Shown piece by piece: positions 1 through 5,304 of a stretch of DNA of 5,346 nucleotides (within the stretch, counting starts at the first letter, position 1; the number at the start of each line of letters is the position of its first letter). The notes under the pieces were generated by a model. That model was not told the DNA's origin and did no database searches. It saw only the letters and a program-made list of their open reading frames with translations. The stretch is from JBOGNO01 sp050747245 (GTDB lineage Bacteria > Acidobacteriota > Terriglobia > Acidiferrales > UBA7541). Both the position numbers and the translations under genes were made by a program. The stretch spans positions 1 to 5,346 of the forward strand of contig JBOGNO010000027.1 in the NCBI GenBank assembly GCA_050747245.1, read 5' to 3'.

Positions 1-65
1 GCATGGCGCAGTATCCGGAGTCCGGATTTATCCGGTCAGAGAACACGATTCGCCTGCATTGACGG
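1..65 (+). repeat. Left terminal inverted repeat of the RIT element
   Basis: Bases 1-65 are the exact reverse complement of 3458-3522 (65 of 65). Identity stops abruptly at 66 on the inner side. On the outer side it runs off the window, so the true length is unknown. Inside are ATCCGGAGTCCGGAT at 13-27 (two 7-bp arms around one base) and a further ATCCGG at 30-35, plausible recombinase binding units. The first ten bases match the IS66 coding sequence beside the right repeat rather than the expected continuation of tnpC. Confidence 0.95.
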
Positions 66-94
66 CGATTGTGCGGCTTCGGTAACCAGATAAA
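59..94 (+). promoter_or_regulatory. Possible promoter and leader region of the rit operon
   Basis: Bases 66-205 lie between the left repeat and ritA and hold no convincing gene. TTGACG at 59-64, close to the -35 consensus, straddles the inner edge of the repeat and faces ritA. The candidate -10 at 83-88 (TAACCA, 18-bp spacing) is poor, and AGATAAA at 88-94 is too far for normal spacing, so the promoter is only suggested. AGATAAA may instead be a recombinase site, because it is mirrored at the other end. A small GCGC-ACAA-GCGC element sits at 98-109. Confidence 0.25.
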
Positions 95-193
95 AGAGCG
101 CACAAGCGCAGACGTTCTTTCTGCGCCGTCATCCAAAGCGATGCTGCCGCGTTCTCCCCCTGCATGTGGCGACAATATGGGAAGCGCGTGTCC

Positions 194-198
194 GAGGA
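194..198 (+). promoter_or_regulatory. Ribosome binding site of ritA (decides the start)
   Basis: GAGGA lies 7 nt before the ATG at 206. The upstream in-frame ATG at 164 has no Shine-Dalgarno-like sequence in front of it, so the start at 206 is preferred. Confidence 0.65.
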
Positions 199-205
199 TG
201 GAGCT

Positions 206-1420
206 ATGTCAGTAGCGACGTTCAAGGTTGGTCTAGAGATCGAGAGAATCTGGCGCGAGAATCGTTGTCTCACGCCCGCGTCGATCAAGGCGTATGAATA
301 TCGTGTGAACGACTTCATCAACTATTGCCGTGGTCGGAATCTGTTGGAGAAAGCACAACTCACTCGTGCCGGCGTCAGGGTGTTTGCTCGTTGGTACGCA
401 TGCGCGTACAAGCTAGATTTCGAGGACGTTTTCGACCGGATGCACGCGGCATTGAGCACCTGGGCGACGGCCCGAAGGACACTGGGTGAAGAATTGCCGC
501 CTTGGGTTCCCGTGCCTAACCCGCTGGCATCGCTCTCACCGATGTTGCGGGAATTTGCCGAACATCTGCGCGAGCACCGTGGCAATCCACCGGGCACCAT
601 CCACAAAAAAGCGGAACACGTCAAGAAGTTGCTCGCGTTTCTACGCGTCCGTCGAAGGCATCCGTACCGAGCGCGATTGACGGATATCGATGCTTTCCTG
701 ATCAAGTGCCGCGAACGTTATGCGCGTGCCACGGCAGCTGATATCGGCTGTAGCGTCCGCAGCTTCATGCGGTTCATGGTGGTGAGCGGTCGCATGACGG
801 TCGATTTGGCACCCTCGATTGTGGGGCCGGTCATCCGCCCCGCGGAACGTCCCCATCGGACGCTGCCGTGGGAGGATGTCCAGGGCATTTTGCGCGCCGT
901 GGATAGATCGACACGGTGCGGGCGGCGCGACTACGCGCTGCTATTGATGATGAGCAGCTACGGTCTGGGGGCCGGGGAAATCATCCGTCTCATGCTCGAT
1001 GACATCGATTGGCAGGCGGCAACGATACGCGTCCACCGACCAAAAACCGGCGTGGAGTTCTTGTTGCCGCTGCTACCGGCAGTAGCACGTGCGTTGGCCG
1101 CGTATCTACGTCACGGTCGCCCGATCCACGCTCAGACGCGCAACCTCTTTGTCACCCTGCGTGCACCTCATGGGGCACTGGCGTGTTCGGTCACGGTCCG
1201 GCATATCCTGCACACCCACGCACAGCGCGCCGGTGTCTCGGCGCCCTTCCTGGGCACCCATGTGCTTCGCCACACGCATGCCTGCCGCCAGCTGGAACTG
1301 GGCACGCAGGTAAAGGTAATCGGGGACATCCTCGGGCACCGCGATCCGGAGTCAACGTCAGCCTATCTCCGCGTGTCGGTTGAGGGTTTGCGGCAAATGG
1401 CGCTGCCGGTGCCGCGATGA
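206..1420 (+). CDS. ritA: RIT tyrosine recombinase A, lacking the first catalytic Arg
   Basis: First gene of the recombinase trio, 404 aa from the ATG at 206 (418 aa from the weaker ATG at 164). It should cut and rejoin DNA at the RIT ends through a tyrosine-DNA intermediate. The first ~110 residues are an extra N-terminal region; a core-binding SAM-like domain follows (about 112-205), then the catalytic domain (about 215-395). Seen in the catalytic domain: Lys280 in RPKTG, His352-Val-Leu-Arg355, His378 in LGH and Tyr387 in SAYLRV. The box I arginine is absent: the motif reads YGLGAGE, with Gly255 where GLRxGE is usual. From memory, YGLGAGE-like box I sequences occur in other recombinases of this type, so it may be a subfamily trait rather than damage. 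The stop overlaps the ritB start by ATGA. Calling it RitA rests on gene order. Confidence 0.9.
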   Translation: MSVATFKVGLEIERIWRENRCLTPASIKAYEYRVNDFINYCRGRNLLEKAQLTRAGVRVFARWYACAYKLDFEDVFDRMHAALSTWATARRTLGEELPPWVPVPNPLASLSPMLREFAEHLREHRGNPPGTIHKKAEHVKKLLAFLRVRRRHPYRARLTDIDAFLIKCRERYARATAADIGCSVRSFMRFMVVSGRMTVDLAPSIVGPVIRPAERPHRTLPWEDVQGILRAVDRSTRCGRRDYALLLMMSSYGLGAGEIIRLMLDDIDWQAATIRVHRPKTGVEFLLPLLPAVARALAAYLRHGRPIHAQTRNLFVTLRAPHGALACSVTVRHILHTHAQRAGVSAPFLGTHVLRHTHACRQLELGTQVKVIGDILGHRDPESTSAYLRVSVEGLRQMALPVPR

Positions 1421-2397
1421 CCACCTTGACGTTAAGCGAGCTGGCACGCGACGTTCAGAAGTTCCTCAAGTTCAAGCGGGCGATGGGGTACTCGTACGTC
1501 CGTGGCGAACTCATGCTCGCCAGCCTGCAGCGCTTTGCTCGGAATCCGTTACCTCGCGGCTCAGCGCATCCGGCCAAAATCTCGCTGCAGGACACGGCCC
1601 GAGCGTGGCTGTCGCGCACAGAGAACCGTAAAGGCAATACCGTAGCACAGGAGTTCGCGGTGGTGCGCCAGCTATGTCTGCACCGCCGTCGCCGCGATCC
1701 GCACGGCTTCGTGCCAGAACGGTCTTGGGCACCGAAAACCGAACTGCCGTTCCTGCCACACATCTTCTCGCGCCAGGAAGTTCATCGTCTCTTGCGCGCC
1801 GCGGACCACTATCGACACCGAAACGTCGATCCCGGTCTGATGCGCACCCTGTTACTCATACTTTACTGCACCGGTCTGCGCTTTGGCGAGGCGGTACGAC
1901 TTCGGTTGTCGGACGTGGATCTCGAACATCGGGTGTTCTTTATCCGCGAAAGCAAGGGCCGAAGTCGCTGGGTCGCCTTCGGCGATGACTTGGCGCGCCA
2001 AATCAAGCGATGGCTCGCCGAGAGAGACCTCAGTGTCTCCGTTCGAGGCACCAAAGCGCAGGAGGCCTTATTCCTCCGCCGTAACGGACAGGCACTATCG
2101 ATCAAGTGCGCCGGTGATGCAGTCACGAAGCTTGTCCGCCAAGAAGGCATGAAGCCGGCGCACGGTCGGGTCGGCCCACGCCCGTATGACTGGCGCCATG
2201 CCTTCGCCGTTCATCGGCTCACCGACTGGTACCGCAAAAAGGTGGATGTCCATGCGCGGCTGCCATGGCTCTCCGCCTACATGGGCCACGTTAACGTCCT
2301 GGGAACCGAGGTGTATCTCCATGCCACTCCGGAACTGCTGCGTCTGGCGAGCCTGCGCTTTGCCGGCCGGCTTCGATCGGCTCGGACAACTCCATGA
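1417..2397 (+). CDS. ritB: RIT tyrosine recombinase B, HxxR changed to YxxR
   Basis: Second recombinase of the trio, 326 aa. The N-terminal part (about 1-100) is the helical core-binding domain, with the pattern FLKFKRAMGYSY near its start; the catalytic domain is about 113-312. Visible residues: Arg155 in CTGLRFGEA, Lys180 in ESKGR, Arg260 in PYDWRHAFAVHRL, His291 in YMGH and the probable nucleophile Tyr300 in TEVYLHAT. The histidine of HxxR is replaced by Tyr257; this position is known to vary in some tyrosine recombinases, so the protein may still be active. No good Shine-Dalgarno precedes the ATG. The start is embedded in the ritA stop (ATGA at 1417-1420), implying translation by coupling. 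Its own stop overlaps ritC in the same way. Confidence 0.92.
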   Translation: MTTLTLSELARDVQKFLKFKRAMGYSYVRGELMLASLQRFARNPLPRGSAHPAKISLQDTARAWLSRTENRKGNTVAQEFAVVRQLCLHRRRRDPHGFVPERSWAPKTELPFLPHIFSRQEVHRLLRAADHYRHRNVDPGLMRTLLLILYCTGLRFGEAVRLRLSDVDLEHRVFFIRESKGRSRWVAFGDDLARQIKRWLAERDLSVSVRGTKAQEALFLRRNGQALSIKCAGDAVTKLVRQEGMKPAHGRVGPRPYDWRHAFAVHRLTDWYRKKVDVHARLPWLSAYMGHVNVLGTEVYLHATPELLRLASLRFAGRLRSARTTP

Positions 2398-3410
2398 GTT
2401 ACGCGACAAAAGATCGGCTGTTGCCTCTGGTCGAATCGTTCTTCCGCGAACACTTGCAGCGGATGTGCGGTGCCAGCCCCCACACGGTTCGAGCGTATCG
2501 TGATGCACTGCGCCTTCTGTTTAACTTCCTCGCCGATCGGAAGAAATGCTCCATGGCTGACCTGAAGCTCACCGATCTGCACGTCGAATCCATTAAGGCG
2601 TTCCTGGTTCATCTGGAATCGCAGCGGGCCAACACGCCTGCCAGTCGAAATTATCGCTTGACGGCGATCCGCAGCTACTTCAGGCATCTGGTCCGCAATG
2701 ATCTAACCCATGCGGCACAGTACCAGCAAGTACTGGCGTTGCCGTCCAAGAAGACGCGTACGGTGCCGGCCTCCTATCTGGAACCCGAAGACGCCCGCCT
2801 GATCCTCACGCAACCGGACTGCGGAACGGCGCTGGGTCAGCGCGATCATGCCTTGCTGCTCTTTTTGTACAATACGGGCGCGCGCGTCAGCGAAGCCCTC
2901 GGGGTGCGCAACGAGGATCTCAGTCTCGGTCACCCAAGACAAGTGCGGTTGCATGGAAAGAACCGAAAAGATCGCTTCTGTCCTCTATGGCGCGAAACCG
3001 CGGACAGCCTTCGACGCTTGCCCAGTGTTCGTGAAGCTCGTCCCGGCGATATCATCTTCCGAAACGTGCGAGGCAACGAGCTGACCCGTGACGGCGTCGC
3101 CTACATCTTGCGAAAATACACCGCATTGGCGGCGCGCAAAGCACCGGCATTGCGTCGGCGAAAAATCACTCCCCATGTCATGAGGCACGGATGCGCCGTC
3201 GCGCTACTGCAATCAGGTGCCGATGTCACCGTTATACGCGATTATCTCGGGCACGCGAGCGTTGCCACGACAAGCCGGTACATTACGACCAATCTGCAAA
3301 TGAAGCGCGAAGCACTCGAAATGTTTTGGCGTCACGCGGGCCTAACACCGGCGCGTGTGACACCTTGGAAACCAAAACCCGATCTGCTTGCGTTCTTGTC
3401 GTCCCTGTAA
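2394..3410 (+). CDS. ritC: RIT tyrosine recombinase C, complete active site
   Basis: Third recombinase, 338 aa, and the one closest to ordinary XerC/XerD-like integrases. The N-terminal core-binding domain (about 8-105) has the typical SPHTVRAYRDALRLLFNFL pattern. The catalytic domain (about 125-310) has Arg164 in NTGARVSEAL, Lys189 in HGKNRKDR, His261-Val-Met-Arg264, His287 in YLGH and Tyr296 in TSRYITT, which is the full R-K-HxxR-H-Y set. A C-terminal tail of about 30 residues follows. It starts in the ritB stop codon (ATGA at 2394-2397) with no clear Shine-Dalgarno of its own, and ends 47 bp before the right inverted repeat. It is the best candidate for catalysing both strand exchanges if its partners are impaired, but that is inference. 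Confidence 0.94.
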   Translation: MSYATKDRLLPLVESFFREHLQRMCGASPHTVRAYRDALRLLFNFLADRKKCSMADLKLTDLHVESIKAFLVHLESQRANTPASRNYRLTAIRSYFRHLVRNDLTHAAQYQQVLALPSKKTRTVPASYLEPEDARLILTQPDCGTALGQRDHALLLFLYNTGARVSEALGVRNEDLSLGHPRQVRLHGKNRKDRFCPLWRETADSLRRLPSVREARPGDIIFRNVRGNELTRDGVAYILRKYTALAARKAPALRRRKITPHVMRHGCAVALLQSGADVTVIRDYLGHASVATTSRYITTNLQMKREALEMFWRHAGLTPARVTPWKPKPDLLAFLSSL

Positions 3411-3428
3411 CCATCAAGAGTCTGTGTC

Positions 3429-3435
3429 TTTATCT
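3429..3435 (-). repeat. Subterminal AGATAAA site, mirror of 88-94
   Basis: AGATAAA on the - strand sits exactly as far from the right end as AGATAAA at 88-94 sits from the left end (base p maps to 3523-p). The bases between it and the 65-bp repeat are otherwise unlike each other. This may be a second recombinase-binding site inside each terminus. Otherwise the ritC-to-repeat gap (3411-3457) holds no gene and no hairpin-plus-T-run terminator. Confidence 0.4.
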
Positions 3436-3457
3436 TGCCAGCCCTATGAGCAATTTA

Positions 3458-3522
3458 CCGTCAATGCAGGCGAATCGTGTTCTCTGACCGGATAAATCCG
3501 GACTCCGGATACTGCGCCATGC
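3458..3522 (-). repeat. Right terminal inverted repeat of the RIT element
   Basis: This is the perfect mirror of 1-65. The palindrome ATCCGGACTCCGGAT lies at 3496-3510 and the extra CCGGAT at 3488-3493. Bases 3513-3522 are at the same time IS66 tnpC coding sequence (end of the HAGCMA motif), so the functional RIT end is probably near 3512. Read on the - strand, the repeat also supplies the stop codon (3461-3463) that ends the broken tnpC. Confidence 0.95.
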
Positions 3523-4477
3523 ATCCCGCGTGCACCAAGGCGAGCTCGCTGGCGACGGTGGCATAGGGCTCGTAGCCGTCAGTGAGCAAGATGCCTTGAT
3601 ACCCTTGCAGCAATCGCTTGGGTACTGCACCTCCTCGAGAGGGGTCGTAGTCGAAGAGCACGATCCTTCCGCCCGGTGGGCCGCTGGCCCGCACCCACAT
3701 CCAGTGATCTGCGGTCGGCGCCTTGTCACTGTTCAAGACCTGCAGGCGGGTCTCGTCGCAATGGATCACCGGGTGCTCGAGCATCTGCTCGTTCAAGAGG
3801 TTGATGAGCGGCACGACGTGCGTGCCGCCGAGCCGGATCATCCAGCCTGCCATCGTCGCGCGGCCGAGTGTCACGCCGAGTCGGGCAAACTGCGCCTCCT
3901 GGCGATAAAGCGGCAGGCCATCGACGAACTTCGCGGTCGTGATATGCGCCAGGAGCGAGGGTGTCGCCAGGCTCTTCGGGAACAAACTCGTCGGGGTCGG
4001 TGCGATCTTCACCCCCTGCCGGCAGCAGGGGCAGGCGTACTTGGGGCGGATGTTGCGGATCACCCGCACTTGGGCGGGCTTGAAGTCCAGCTGCTCGGCG
4101 ATCTCCTCACCGATACGCACCAGAGCGGTGCCGTCGGCGACACAGACCTTCTCGCTGTCAGGCAGGTCATGCACCACCTCCACGCGCGGCAGTTCTGCGG
4201 CGAGCTTCTTGCGGCCGCGCTTCTTGCGCTCATGCGCGGGAATCTTGATCGTCTCGGAGGCCGCCTCAGCAGCCTTGGCCAAGGCTTCCGCCTCGTTGAA
4301 GAGCCACGCCTGATCGGGGGAAATCTCTTCGGCGGGTGTCTTCTCGGAGGAGCGGCCAAAGAGCTGCGCCTTGAGCCAGCGGTTCTCTTCCTCAAGAAGC
4401 TTGATGCGCTCCTCGCGCGCCGCCCAGCGAGCCGCCATCGTGGCGCTGTCGGTGTTGGGCGGTGCGGGTGACTCCAC
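3461..4477 (-). pseudogene. tnpC: IS66 transposase TnpC, truncated by RIT insertion
   Basis: DDE transposase of IS66, here 338 codons from a GTG start, against roughly 500 or more in intact members. In order: an N-terminal coiled coil (about 14-45, AREERIKLLEEENRWLKAQL), the basic stretch KKRGRKK (85-91), a zinc-finger-like region with CPCC at 149-152, and the start of the DDE domain with Asp241 in IHCDET and Asp300 in LLTDGYEPYA. IS66 sequence stops at HAGCMA (Ala321) plus two bases. The last 17 residues and the stop come from the RIT inverted repeat. The catalytic glutamate is lost, so the product should be inactive, although it keeps the dimerisation and DNA-binding parts and could interfere with intact TnpC. 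An ATG at 4438 (codon 14) is an alternative start. It lies 34 bp after tnpB. Confidence 0.93.
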
Positions 4478-4484
4478 GCACGAG

Positions 4485-4490
4485 ATTATA
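4485..4490 (-). promoter_or_regulatory. Possible -10 box before tnpC
   Basis: A perfect TATAAT on the - strand lies in the 34-bp tnpB-tnpC gap, 7 bp before the GTG start. The nearest -35-like hexamer, TTGAGT at 4510-4515, gives a long 19-bp spacing. If it worked, transcription would begin at or next to the start codon, favouring leaderless tnpC mRNA or the ATG at 4438. A chance match is quite possible. Confidence 0.2.
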
Positions 4491-4511
4491 CCGCACTGCG
4501 AGCAGCATGAC

Positions 4512-4865
4512 TCAACCTAACACCGAAAAATGTAGCGCCGCGTGCGGCTTCATCCACACATCGTAGCCATCGATCAAACGGTTGAGCTCATCCCCCGAGA
4601 GTGTCAGCACCGCATCCCCAACACGCGGCCAGTGAAAACGATGGCGCTCGAGTCGCTTGTACCAGAGAATGAAGCCGTTGCGCTCCCACACCAGAATTTT
4701 TAGCTTATTGCGTCGCGCGTTGATGAAGGCAAACATCGCGCCCGCGAGTGGATCCTCCTTGATCACATCCCGTGCCAGGATCGCCAACCCGTCGATCTGC
4801 TTCCTCATGTCCACCGGTGCACGATGCAGATATACGCGCTCGATCCCGTGCTCAGGCCGCAGCAT
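4512..4865 (-). CDS. tnpB: IS66 accessory protein TnpB
   Basis: 117-aa protein of the IS66 Orf2 family (PF05717 type), full length. Family hallmarks are present: VDMRKQIDGLAIL (18-30), a GAMFAFINARRNKLKIL core (42-58) and WERNGFILWYKRLERHRFHWP (60-80). It is needed with TnpA and TnpC for transposition in studied IS66 members such as IS679; its biochemical role is unsettled and no catalytic motif is evident. It is unrelated to the TnpB nuclease of IS200/IS605 elements. The start overlaps the end of tnpA by 14 bp in another frame, so translation is probably coupled. The gene is intact and could complement other IS66 copies in the cell. Confidence 0.95.
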   Translation of the reverse strand: MLRPEHGIERVYLHRAPVDMRKQIDGLAILARDVIKEDPLAGAMFAFINARRNKLKILVWERNGFILWYKRLERHRFHWPRVGDAVLTLSGDELNRLIDGYDVWMKPHAALHFSVLG

Positions 4866-5226
4866 CCTTGCGTCCCGTCAGTACCGCCTCGACCCACCTC
4901 GGCTCCGGCCACTCGCCGCACTCGATCGCGCAGCCGTCGCCGCGCACCAGGCGACACACAAGACCGCTGCGCGCCGCGGCCGCCGGTGCGGGCGAGCTCC
5001 TCATCCGCACGGCGACAAAGCGACTCTTGCTCTTAATCCTGCGTTTGCGCGGTCGGTCCGTCGGCGGCAGAGCGCCTCGCCGGCGCAACGTCGCGATCGC
5101 GTCATACACCGGCCGCAGCTCAAAACCCTTAGACTTGGCGTACTCACTCAGCGCTACGCCGGCTCGGCGCGCCCCCTCCAGTGCCTCTACCGCCTCTCGT
5201 TGCTTCTGCGTCAGCGTCTCGTCCAT
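4852..5226 (-). CDS. tnpA: IS66 accessory protein TnpA (HTH-type)
   Basis: First IS66 gene, 124 aa from the ATG at 5226. An ATG five codons upstream (5241) is in frame but has no ribosome site of its own, whereas GGGAGGG at 5233-5239 stands 6 nt from the ATG at 5226. The N-terminal half has the helix-turn-helix-like pattern of this family (QREAVEALEGARRAGVALSE, then YAKSKGFELRPVYDAIATLR), followed by a basic linker (RPRKRRIKSKSR) and a short FVAVRM strand; the C-terminal half is small-residue rich. Its likely role is DNA binding or accessory to transposition. An 8-bp inverted repeat covers its start codon, suggesting control of translation. Confidence 0.9.
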   Translation of the reverse strand: MDETLTQKQREAVEALEGARRAGVALSEYAKSKGFELRPVYDAIATLRRRGALPPTDRPRKRRIKSKSRFVAVRMRSSPAPAAAARSGLVCRLVRGDGCAIECGEWPEPRWVEAVLTGRKDAAA

Positions 5227-5278
5227 CGTGGACCCTCCCATCGCCGCAGGTACACTGCCAGCGGCGAGCTCACGATGG
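5223..5278 (-). promoter_or_regulatory. Nested inverted repeats over the tnpA start
   Basis: CCATCGTG at 5223-5230 and CACGATGG at 5271-5278 are perfect 8-bp inverted repeats. Nested inside are CGCCGC at 5242-5247 and GCGGCG at 5261-5266. In RNA made from the - strand, the outer stem would contain the tnpA AUG, with the ribosome site between the two stems. It could hide the start in transcripts that enter from outside the element. The repeat is seen directly; its function is inference. Confidence 0.45.
5233..5239 (-). promoter_or_regulatory. Ribosome binding site of tnpA
   Basis: GGGAGGG on the - strand lies 6 nt before the ATG at 5226. It fixes the tnpA start and lies between the two arms of the hairpin described at 5223-5278. 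Confidence 0.75.
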
Positions 5279-5304
5279 AAGAACGGGCTTCTTTAATCGC
5301 TTAC
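5279..5304 (-). repeat. IS66 terminal inverted repeat (tnpA side)
   Basis: On the - strand from 5304 the sequence is GTAAGCGATTAAAGAAGCCC and onward, matching the GTAAGC-type ends of IS66 elements. The outer end is taken at 5304; the inner limit is approximate because the partner repeat is outside the window. Confidence 0.8.

Larger units (their letters stand above)
11..3512 (+). mobile_element. RIT (recombinase-in-trio) element inserted in IS66 tnpC
   Basis: Three consecutive tyrosine-recombinase genes on one strand, joined by ATGA overlaps and bounded by long perfect inverted repeats, are the defining layout of RIT elements. No cargo gene is present. The right boundary is inferred from the interrupted IS66 transposase: its reading frame follows the family pattern through ...HAGCMA plus the CA of the next codon, then becomes unrelated at 3512. 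The left boundary at 11 is the mirror position in the inverted repeat and is less certain, because the repeat continues to base 1 and the real left flank is not visible. The element is about 3.5 kb and its operon runs opposite to tnpC. Family assignment is strong; exact ends are inference to within a few bases. Confidence 0.88.
3513..5304 (-). mobile_element. IS66-family insertion sequence, 5' part, interrupted by the RIT element
   Basis: The order tnpA-tnpB-tnpC on the - strand is the classic IS66 arrangement. The outer terminus is at 5304, where the - strand begins GTAAGCGATTAAAGAAGCCC, matching the GTAAGC start typical of IS66 ends. The other IS66 end, with the last third or so of tnpC, should lie left of the RIT element and is outside this window. 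IS66 elements usually make an 8-bp target duplication, which would be CTACGGGT at 5305-5312; its partner cannot be checked here. Confidence 0.9.

Noticed and set aside
164..205. ATG at 164 as the ritA start
   Set aside because: No Shine-Dalgarno precedes it, while GAGGA sits at good spacing before the in-frame ATG at 206. A longer protein cannot be fully excluded.
1344..1353. ATCCGGAGTC inside ritA, identical to 13-22 of the RIT end
   Set aside because: It encodes part of the conserved GHRDPES segment before the catalytic tyrosine. The second half of the palindrome is missing, so chance plus protein constraint explains it.
2095..2687. - strand open frames under ritB and ritC
   Set aside because: Their translations have no recognisable motifs and lie opposite recombinases with identifiable catalytic residues.
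3411..3457. Terminator after ritC
   Set aside because: No GC-rich stem followed by a T run is visible; transcription may run on through the repeat, antisense to tnpC.
1..3522. Integron, phage or CRISPR explanation for the recombinases
   Set aside because: There is no attC array, gene cassette, phage gene or short spaced repeat. Three coupled recombinases between inverted repeats are fully explained by a RIT element.
3530..4471. Long + strand open frame of 313 codons opposite tnpC
   Set aside because: It is antisense to a clearly recognisable IS66 transposase, has a low-complexity His/Arg/Leu-rich translation and matches no family I know. GC-rich coding DNA often leaves the opposite strand open.
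4772..5296. + strand open frame of 174 codons opposite tnpA and tnpB
   Set aside because: It is a Ser/Arg/Pro-rich shadow of two recognised IS66 genes, with no ribosome site or family pattern.
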